Assembly (NCBI GenBank): GCA_009602725.1
Contig: WELB01000179.1
Span: 35,934 to 47,285 of the forward strand
From: Spirogloea muscicola
Taxonomy: Eukaryota; Streptophyta; Zygnematophyceae; Spirogloeales; Spirogloeaceae
Direction of reading: 5' to 3'
Length of the DNA: 11,352 nt
In this document: positions 1-7,656 of the stretch, piece after piece
Position numbering within the stretch: the first letter of the stretch is position 1
Layout: each line of letters begins with the position of its first letter
Position numbers and translations under genes: made by a program
The notes under the pieces: generated by a model
Database searches by the model: none
Seen by the model: the letters and a program-made list of their open reading frames with translations, nothing else
Told to the model about the DNA's origin: nothing

Positions 1-2928
1 TTCGCCCTCGCGGGCCACGGGCCTCTGCCCGCCCGGGCGGCGGGCACGGCGGCAGCTCTCCTGGTGCGCGACGGCCAGCTGCAGCAGCCGCCTGCATCGG
101 CTCGCGCTGCCGGCGATGCGGCCCGGCGAGCCCGCCGCGCGGACAGCCACCGCTACAGCGCTGATCGCGCCCGACGGGGGCTCGCTGGTGGACCTCGTCG
201 TCGCCGACAAGGAGCGCGCAGCCAAGGCCGAGGAGGCAGCTGCGCTCCCGCAGATCCGCATCAACCGCGTCGACCTGGAGTGGCTGCACGTGCTCTCCGA
301 GGGCTGGGCAAGCCCCTTGCGCGGCTTCATGCGCCAGCGGGAGTACCTCCAGTCTCTGCACTTCAACTGCATTCGCAGCCAGGTCAGAGACTTGCAGTCA
401 CTATCCCTGCACCACACTATCTGGACATGTCCCGCTGGTTACTCGCAGCAGCATCCAGCTCGCTCACCATTCTGACCCGATACTGCCCTCGCACGCCCGC
501 GAGTGTCTTGCGCCCCTGCAGGATGGGTCATTGGTGAACCAGTCTGTGCCAATAGTGCTTGCCATTTGCGATGAAGACAAGGCGAGACTAGCAGATGCAA
601 CGGCTTGCACACTCATTGGCCCTGCTGGCCAGCCCGTTGCCATTCTGCGTGAGTACGTGAACGATCGAAGCCCCTTCAAAGCGGGGCAGCGTAGGAGGAG
701 TCGGAAGACAGAGGTGGCATGGGTGTGGTCTGGAGAGGTTTTGGCATCAGAGCTGGCATTAGAGCTGCCTGGCAGCCAGGCCTTACTGGACTCTTACAGT
801 GTCACTTCGAGCTATGCAAGAAATGCACGTCTGACTTCAAGGGCTTGACCCGTGATGTGACTCGATTAGGCAGATGACTCACTAGGGACGGCGGCGCCAG
901 TGTAGGGCTTTGGGTGTGATTATCTTATTGACTTGTCATTCACTTCCCCTTCTCTTCTTGCACCAGAGCAGTCTCGAAGTGTACAAGCACAACAAAGAGG
1001 AGCGCATTGCGCGCACATGGGGCTGCACAGCACCTGGGCTGCCTTACGTGGAGGAGCACATCACAAAAGCTGGTGTGATGCTTCTCTACGAGTTTCACGC
1101 AGTCTGCTGCAGTCCTCTTCCTGTGCTGCAGTCCTTCTTCTCAATCACCACACATTCAGTGAAGCTGTGCCACATCTCTGATGCTCCAGCTTCTGCATAA
1201 ATTGAAAGAGCTTCATTATCTTCTCAGGTGACTGGCTTTTGGGTGGCGACTTGGAAGTGCTGGGTCGCATTCGATACGGGGACGGGCTTGATTCATACCG
1301 CCTCTCTCCTGCTGAGCTTCGAGCAGAGTTTGAGAGGAAGAAAGCTGACGCAGTTTTTGCCTTTCAGGTGCCCCACAATTCCTTCTGAATATCAGCCCAG
1401 CAAGGCTTGATATGAGCAGACTGTCCACTGCCCTGTACCAAAGCAGAAGCACATTGGGGGGTCTAGGTCAGGCATGCTTTACATGATCACATCCAGCCTG
1501 GCTCCAGCATCTACTTGTCCACCAATAACGGAGGTGCTCCAACTGTCGTTCACCAGCTCCGCAACCCAGTGCACAATGGCCACGCACTTCTGATGACAGA
1601 CACCAGGAAGCGCCTCCTCGAGATGGGCTTCCAGAATCCAATCCTGCTCTTGCATCCTCTTGGCGGCTTCACCAAAGCCGACGATGTCCCCACGGAGTTC
1701 CGCATGAAGCAGCATGCCAAGGTACATACCAACATTCCACCCATTCAAATAAGCTACGAATTGGGGTGTTGGATTTACACATTTATGAGCCTGACTCGTA
1801 CAGACAGTGATTGTATGCCGGATACGGAGCACAGGTCAGGTTTGCTCTCAACAGCTCAGGTGTCTCTCTCGATGTTCTGCAAGTGATAAATCATCATGTT
1901 CAGGTGCTGGAGGAGGGCGTCCTGGACCCTTCAACGACTGTGGTGGCCATCTTCCCTTCCCCCATGCTTTATGCGGGGCCAACAGAAGTTCAGTGGCACG
2001 CCAAGGCGCGTATCAATGCTGGAGCTGACTTTTATATTGTGGGCCGAGATCCTGCTGGCATGGGCCACCCCACTGAGAAACGAGACTTGTATGATCCTGA
2101 TCATGGCAAGATGGTGCTGTCAATGGCACCAGGTTTAGAGCGATTGAACATCCTACCCTTCCGGGTAAGAGCAGCTGGAGCCGCTTGACATGAGGTCTGC
2201 AGCTTAGAATCCACAGGCAGCTTCTTAGATTTTAGGCACGACCTCTTTTGACAGCCTGGTGAAGAGGCAAAACTGCCTTCCCTCAATGTTCGTCACTGTA
2301 GAAACTGACAAGTCTTCGAGCAGTGTATGTAACAGGTGGCTGCTTATGACAAGACCAAGAAGCAGATGGCATTCTTCGAGCCTTCAAGGGCAGATGACTT
2401 CTTATTCATATCAGGCACCAAGGTACGGCAGCCCAGCCATCTCCCATCCATCTTTGGAATCATCTTTACCCTCGAGTCATCATAAGCTCCTTACAGAGTC
2501 GCTGCCTGCTGTCATTCTTTCACATTTCCAAGGCATCTTCACCCAAGCTCACGCGTGTGCAAGCCAGTTGCAGACCAAGGGGCATTGCATGTCTACTACG
2601 GTGCTTTGAGCTCAATGTCAATGAGGTTTGTCATTGCTGATTCAAGGGAGGCACGGCAGTGGATGCCTTCCATCAGGCAGAGCATTGTCACTGGCTTGCT
2701 GTCAAGGATCCAGGGGCATATGCCAGCAGCAGTAGCAATCGTCGCCTTCCGAGCACGTGCTGTCACAGGCTGTCGTGCTGACGTGACAAAGCCCGTGCGG
2801 TGGTGCAGATGCGGAACTTTGCCAAGGCAGGCGAGATGCCGCCGGATGGCTTCATGTGCCCAGGAGGGTGGCAGGTGCTGGTGGACTACTACAAGGGCGT
2901 CGCAGCCGCCGAGCCGTCGGTGGTCTGA
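1..2928 (+). CDS. Plastid-type ATP sulfurylase (sulfate adenylyltransferase), 5' partial, 8 exons
   Basis: Makes adenosine 5'-phosphosulfate and pyrophosphate from ATP and sulfate, the first step of sulfate assimilation. Exons as I read them: <2-382, 522-656, 967-1072, 1228-1367, 1557-1721, 1904-2164, 2336-2422, 2809-2928 (TGA). Counting from the ATG at 116 the product is 426 residues. Visible motifs are LIAPDGG near the N-terminus, [10 protein letters not shown], the nucleotide-binding [10 protein letters not shown] (about 216-225, split by an intron after Q), [40 protein letters not shown] (about 318-327) and GFMCPGGW near the end. Order and spacing match land-plant APS proteins; no APS kinase domain follows. 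The frame stays open from base 2 and is rich in Ser, Ala, Arg and Cys, so a transit peptide probably begins upstream and the ATG at 116 is unlikely to be the true start. Joins are set by protein conservation. The exon 2/3 join is least sure: the good-looking GTGAGT at 649 is out of phase, so I used GTGAAC at 657. Confidence 0.96.
2423..2808 (+). other. Last and longest intron of the ATP sulfurylase gene
   Basis: A 386-base intron between the exon ending FISGTK and the final exon starting [17 protein letters not shown]. Donor GTACGG, acceptor GTGCAG, phase 0. The other introns of this gene run from 139 to 310 bases. I see no small RNA gene in it; the open frames crossing it are not conserved with anything I recognise. 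Confidence 0.85.
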
Positions 2929-3358
2929 TGGCTGGCATGCCGAGAGGCAGCGAAGGAGGAGGAAGTGGACCATGGCCCCGGAAAGGGGGTGTGGGGGTGG
3001 GGGGCACACGAGGGAGCACGGGAGACGAGCGGCGTGTAGGGAGGGGTAGCTGAGGGCGGCGAGGTGCCGGAGCAAAAAGGGGCCCGCCATCACTGTCGGC
3101 CTCCTGACGCGAGCAGCGGGGGGCCCGCGGTCGGCCGGCAAGCGCGATTTCGAGAGGAATGCGGCTGCCGATGTTGGCAAAGCGGCTGCAGGGAGAGGTG
3201 TGGGGTTACAGCGAAAGGTGGAGCTGCGGGGGGCGCCCCCAGCCAGAGGAAGAAAGGCGCGCGGTTCGGATGTGATGGGAAGGAGGGCAACTTGGAGCCT
3301 GACAACAATGGGCCCAGTAACGGGGCAGTGAGCTGGCTAAATAAGGGGTTCTCTTGTG
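2929..3358. other. Spacer between ATP sulfurylase and tufA
   Basis: 430 bases that should hold the ATP sulfurylase 3' UTR and the tufA promoter and 5' UTR. I see a G-quadruplex motif at 2985-3014 and an A/T-rich TAAATAAG at 3338-3345, but no TGTAA-type polyadenylation signal and no convincing open frame. The 2596-3180 minus-strand and 3064-3375 plus-strand open frames look like GC-rich noise. Confidence 0.6.
2985..3014 (+). other. G-quadruplex motif in the presumed ATP sulfurylase 3' UTR
   Basis: Four G-runs of 5, 5, 6 and 3 separated by loops of 3 (TGT), 1 (T) and 7 (CACACGA) bases satisfy the usual G3+N1-7 rule. It lies on the sense strand 57 bases after the stop codon, so it could fold in the mRNA 3' end as well as in DNA. 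Function is inferred only from the pattern. Confidence 0.6.
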
Positions 3359-6091
3359 ATGGCACCCACGAGTGAGCACACACATATCCGACAAGCTAAG
3401 CTGAGGACCAGCAGCCAGCCACGACGCCGCGGCGGGCCGCCCGCCCGATCCCCCCGCATCCGACGGCCCGCAAAGCCCTCCCCTCCCCGGCACAGCCCCC
3501 TCGGCCGCAGGCCCCCTCCCGAGCGGCCTCGCCACCTCCTCCCGCCGCGCCGCCCCCCTCGGCCGCGCGCCCCGCCGGCCCGGCCACATCGTCTGCGCCG
3601 CGCGTGAGAAGTTCGAGCGCACCAAGCCGCACGTCAACATCGGCACCATCGGCCATGTCGACCACGGCAAGACCACTCTCACCGCCACCATCACCATGGC
3701 CATGGCCGCTGCCGGCGGCACCCAGGTTGCCAAGAGGTTCGCCCGAGACGCGCCGCCGATTCCACCGCCGCATGCCTGCTCGACCTGGCGCCGTCAGCAC
3801 CACGCAGTAGAAGCTCTGCTCTCGCTCTCTGCTGCGAGTGCCGAGCACTCCCTGAGCTGGCCAGCAGCCTCGTCCAGCCATGTCCACGGTCGCGTGATCG
3901 AGTCCAGCTACGGCGGGACGGGATGTCGGTCGTACGGTCGTCGGCTGGAGCGGATCGGCTGCTCGGCTCTGTGGGGCGTTCTGGGCAGGGCCAGTTTGCC
4001 GTGACACCTGGACTGCTCCTCGCTGCAGCAAGCTGAGGTCGGCCGTTGTGGCAAAGTCCTGATGCTGAGGGATGGCCCCCCCTCGCAGGTACGACGAGAT
4101 CGACGCCGCACCCGAGGAGAGGGCTCGTGGAATCACCATCAATACCGCCCATGTGGAGTATGAGACCGAGGCGCGCCATTATGCTCATGTTGACTGCCCT
4201 GGTCATGCCGATTACGTCAAGAACATGATCACAGGAGCAGCGCAGATGGACGGAGCGATTCTGGTTGTCTCTGGCGCCGATGGCCCTATGCCGCAGACTA
4301 AGGAGCACATCCTTTTGGCGAAGCAGGTATGGCCAAAAGCGTATCCAAATGGATGCCATTGCACTCACCTTGTGACAAGCCCACACATAATGAAGAATCA
4401 TGACAGGCAATATTCTCCGATGGATTGCTTCTCTGGCAGAAAACTCTGCATAGGTGATGGTAAGCGCCCAGGCTTAGCAAAGGGCTGTTTGCTTAAGCAT
4501 GGCAAAATGGCAAATCACATATGATTCTTGCCCTGAGTAGTCATCCCTATGTTGTCAGGCCCTAAGCCTGAGCAATTCATGTTCTGCTTGGCGGAAGGTC
4601 ATTGAGGTGCTGAATGCATGACTCCCTTGTGCGGCTCCTTTCCTCCTTCACTGCTCCTTCTCATAAGCAATCTTGACTGGCCTACAGGTCGGCGTTCCCA
4701 ATGTAGTCGTCTTCCTGAACAAGGAAGATCAGGTGGACGATGCCGAGTTGCTGGAGCTTGTGGAGCTTGAGGTGCGTGAGGTGTTGAGCCACTATGAGTA
4801 CCCTGGCGATGACATTCCCATCACGGCAGGCTCAGCTCTTCTGGCTCTGGAGGCCCTGACGGCCAATCCTAAGATCAAGCAAGGGGAAGACAAGTGGGTG
4901 GACAAGATTTTCGCTTTGATGAAGACCGTGGACGAGTACATTCCAGTGCCGGAGCGGGCAGTAGACAAGCCCTTCCTCATGGCAGTGGAGGATGTCTTCT
5001 CTATCACTGGACGTGGCACCGTCGCCACTGGCCGTGTAGAGCGTGGGTTAGTCAAGGTAGGCCTACTCCTGCATTCTGATGTCTGCCTGCTGCATTGGGA
5101 GGTCATACAGGCTCATAATGACGAGTGTGTTGATGTGTTATTGTGATCCAGTGACCTTGATGGAGTAGCGTGCTGGCAGGTTCTCTAAGTACTTGTGTTG
5201 TTGCGCAGGTCGGTGACACGGTTGAGATTGTGGGGCTGCGAGAGACCAGAGTGACGACTGTCACAGGACTGGAAATGTTTCAGAAAATTCTGGACGAGTC
5301 AATGGCTGGAGACAATTGCGGAATGCTTCTGCGTGGTATCCAGAAGGCTGACATCCAGGTAGTTGCCTCCTCTTATAACGATCCGGTGTGCTGTCATCGG
5401 TTCTGCTTGTTGTCTGCCTCGGAGCATCACTACACTCCAGCAAGTCCATCTTGTTGCGGGTTTTCCTGCAGGTGACGCGCTGGGTACTGGGTGTCCTTGG
5501 AGCACCTCAGTTGCTAGCTTGTTCTGCATTGATTGGACGATGTAACCTTGGGCTGTGCAGTCAAGTAGGTCTACTCATTCTCATCAACAAGTCGTTTAGG
5601 AATTGATGTCAGTGTTGGTGTATCTTTGCAGAGGGGCATGGTGCTTTCCAAGCCTGGTTCGATCAAGCCACATGCTAAATTTGAAGCGTCAGTGTACATC
5701 CTGAAGAAGGAGGAGGGGGGGCGCCATTCGCCTTTCTTTACCGGCTATCGTCCTCAATTCTACATGCGGACTACAGACGTCACTGGAAAGGTTCTGGAAT
5801 TTGCTGTTGCGCGGACTAGGTTGTTGATTTCTGTGCAATGCTAGAGTTCTCTATGTTTGGCAATATTTGATTCAGTTGAAGTGTGCTTGTCTGACGCTCG
5901 GTTTTTAAAACCAGGTGGATGAGGTGACAAATGATAAGGGGGAGGAGACGAAGATGGTCATGCCTGGCGATCGTGTTAAGATGGTGGTAGACTTGATTCA
6001 GCCAGTCGCATGCGAAACTGCTATGAGATTTGCCATTCGCGAGGGTGGCAGGACTGTCGGGGCTGGTGTCATATCCAAGGTGCTAGATTAG
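3359..6091 (+). CDS. tufA: Plastid translation elongation factor Tu, nuclear-encoded with transit peptide
   Basis: GTPase that carries aminoacyl-tRNA to the plastid ribosome. Exons: 3359-3371 (tentative), 3496-3736, 4089-4326, 4688-5056, 5209-5358, 5632-5790, 5915-6091 (TAG), giving 448 residues. In this model residues 1 to about 40 form an Ala/Ser/Pro/Arg-rich transit peptide ending near VCAAR. G1 GHVDHGKT is at about 57-64, G2 RGIT at 98-101, G3 DCPGH at 120-124, G4 NKED at 175-178 and G5 SAL at 213-215. Domains 2 and 3 follow ([68 protein letters not shown]). NKEDQVDD and similar stretches are typical of plastid/cyanobacterial rather than mitochondrial EF-Tu. No frame disruption is seen from 3496 on. 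The start is uncertain: the frame is open from 3405 with no in-frame ATG, so an upstream exon is required. Two donors are unusual (GTTCGC at 3737, GTTCTG at 5791) but protein continuity fixes both. Confidence 0.95.
3372..3495 (+). other. Proposed first intron inside the tufA transit peptide
   Basis: The only ATG available before the mature EF-Tu frame is at 3359, in a different frame. A GTGAGC donor at 3372 and a CACAG acceptor ending at 3495, behind the pyrimidine-rich tract 3476-3488, give a 124-base intron that restores the frame and yields a leader starting [15 protein letters not shown]. An alternative acceptor ending at 3510 also keeps frame and shortens the leader. A base-call indel in this very GC-rich stretch is the competing explanation. 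Confidence 0.45.
3476..3500 (-). other. G-quadruplex motif on the minus strand (C-run tract on plus)
   Basis: The plus strand has C-runs of 3, 4, 4 and 5 separated by T, T and GGCACAG, so the minus (template) strand fits the G3+N1-7 quadruplex rule. The same tract is the polypyrimidine stretch in front of the proposed acceptor at 3495, which may be its real role. Confidence 0.4.
3737..4088 (+). other. tufA intron between the G1 exon and the G2/G3 exon
   Basis: 352-base intron splitting an Arg codon (AG|G) in the sequence [13 protein letters not shown]. The donor is the weak GTTCGC and the acceptor CTCGCAG. Long minus-strand open frames cross it (3396-4142, 3691-4410) but are low-complexity shadows. 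No RNA gene is seen. Confidence 0.85.
4327..4687 (+). other. tufA intron after HILLAKQ
   Basis: 361-base phase 0 intron, donor GTATGG, acceptor CTACAG, between HILLAKQ and [15 protein letters not shown]. It is richer in A and T than the flanking exons. Nothing gene-like is seen inside it. Confidence 0.9.
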
Positions 6092-6393
6092 ATTCTCTTA
6101 GCAGTCCTTGAGAAGTAGAGCACATGTGAGCTTTGACAAGTGCCTGGGCTGTGTTTCTCAGAGACTATTAGATACACTTGCTTCTGTCATGTCGATGATT
6201 TATGTCCACACGGCAAAAGGCCCTTGCTACAGTGTGTGTGCAAGGCAAAGCCCGGGTTGGTACTGGTACTTCTATTGATAGCATCTCCAGCTAATCTGTA
6301 TGGGCGTGATCATGCTACGCAGCTACTTTCCTGTGGAATGTCCAACTCAAATAGCTTGCCCCTGGCCGCGACATTGTGCTTGATGCAATGATC

Positions 6394-6416
6394 GATTGTG
6401 TTCAATTATCACAATC
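6394..6416 (+). repeat. Small hairpin in the presumed tufA 3' UTR
   Basis: GATTGTG (6394-6400) pairs perfectly with CACAATC (6410-6416) around a 9-base loop; a further ACAATC follows at once. It lies about 300 bases after the tufA stop codon. A 7-bp stem is short, so it may be chance. Confidence 0.3.
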
Positions 6417-6491
6417 ACAATCAGGAATGCATGCTAGGGTGCATGAAGAAACTGCATTTAGGAGGAGCAGCCATGCATTTGACAGTGAGTT

Positions 6492-6572
6492 CGACATAAT
6501 TGTCAAGCTCACTAAGCACGACATAGTTGTCAAGCTCTCTTAGCATGACATAAATGTCAAGCTCAATGAGCA
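6492..6572 (+). repeat. Three tandem copies of a 27-bp unit with internal dyad
   Basis: Units 6492-6518, 6519-6545 and 6546-6572 share the frame (C/T)GACATA, two variable bases, then TGTCAAGCTC, and end in AGCA after an A/T-variable stretch. Each holds GACA...TGTC; in the third copy the dyad extends to TGACAT-AA-ATGTCA. Differences are scattered singles, with no insertions or deletions. The array lies 400 bases downstream of tufA. Confidence 0.8.
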
Positions 6573-6775
6573 CAGGACACAAGGACGCAAGTCTGCCCAA
6601 GCCTGCTCATTCCTGGTTGCTTGTAGCAGTGATTACTGTTGAGAGGTGGAAGTTGCAGTTGAAGTATGTTGGAAAATGTCAAGACTGACTTCCTGGCCAG
6701 CAGCTTACCTTCTTGACTTCGACAGGTGAGATCAGATTCGGGAGCGCTAGACAGAAAGTAGAATATAAGCTGTTA

Positions 6776-6820
6776 TGTAAGATCAGGTCTAGCCTTTAGT
6801 ATGTCTTTATCTCACTGTAA
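6776..6820 (+). terminator. tufA: Candidate TGTAA polyadenylation signals for tufA
   Basis: TGTAA occurs at 6776-6780 and 6816-6820, and again at 6968-6972. In many green algae this pentamer lies shortly upstream of the poly(A) site. Using the first would give a 3' UTR of roughly 700 bases. The pentamer is frequent by chance and no transcript evidence is available here. Confidence 0.25.
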
Positions 6821-7656
6821 GGGCTATCTGCAATGTCAGAGGTAGGCAGCATGTTATGCATAATACGCAGGCATAAGGTCTGCAGACATGCCTTCATGGC
6901 GTTGATTGTGATGATGTGGTAAATTAGCCAATATTAGCTGGAATATCATAGCTGGAAAGTCGCTTGATGTAACCCAGTGTCATAGGAGCGATTTTCAGGA
7001 AGAGAGAGAGTGCCAGGTGCGCATGCAATGGAAGGGAGCCGAATCAAGGGCAATCGCTTTGCAGGCAAAAGCCAGTGAATGCAATGGGGCTACATAGGGG
7101 AAAGCCCAAAGGGAAGCTACGGGGGGCTAAGCTGGCCCGGCACATTGGGCTCATCCTGAATCTGAGGCGACCGCGCCGCTCTATGCGTTCTAGCTATGGC
7201 TGCTACCCACCCTGGGTGCGGCCGGAGCCTCTGCAGCTGATGTCTGTCTGCACCATGAGAGGATCTGCCTCTGTACCACTGACACGAGGGTTGTCTGCAA
7301 GTCCTGTGAACAAAGAAAGGAGAAGATGAGAAGCTTTGCTACCAACACAGTCAAGAGGAGCAACATGATGAAGAATGGTGGGATAGCAATGGCTGTCTCT
7401 AGTATGGCTCTATGAGCAGTTCTGCATTCCAGCAGTGGCGTGCAGGACAACGCCCCAATGCAGACCTTCACTTACTCTGTATGCCAGGATGGGGCAGCAT
7501 AAGCTGCACAGGTGTCAGTCACGTGAGCATTCCAGCACCCATTTATGGTAAGATCCAAGTGTGGGGAAGATCTGGTTTGTTTGAGACGATATCGTGCTCA
7601 ACGTTGAGTGGCAATCCACAGCTATGCATATCAGAGGGGCACAGTATTCATCAGTC

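Larger units (their letters stand above)
6092..7656. other. Convergent intergenic region between tufA and the helicase
   Basis: About 1.57 kb between two stop codons facing each other; it should hold both 3' UTRs. It contains a hairpin (6394-6416), a 27-bp tandem repeat (6492-6572) and TGTAA strings at 6776, 6816 and 6968. The open frames 6140-6391 and 7075-7329 show no recognisable family or conserved motif and I do not call them genes. I looked for a tRNA T-arm signature and found none. Confidence 0.6.

Noticed and set aside
64-537. 157-residue plus-strand open frame starting at 64
   Set aside because: It is another frame across ATP sulfurylase exon 1 and intron 1. The conserved LIAPDGG and [10 protein letters not shown] residues are in the frame containing the ATG at 116.
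3338-3345. TAAATAAG as a tufA TATA box
   Set aside because: A start site about 30 bases downstream would fall after the proposed ATG at 3359, and a single A/T-rich octamer is weak evidence. Not called without transcript data.
3396-4142. 248-residue minus-strand open frame (and overlapping 3691-4410, 3206-3733)
   Set aside because: It lies opposite tufA exon sequence and GC-rich intron, is dominated by Arg, Ala and Gly, and shows no family motif. High GC content alone produces such frames.
7355-7425. TGATGA string resembling a C/D snoRNA C box
   Set aside because: No D box with a matching terminal stem is present at a suitable distance.
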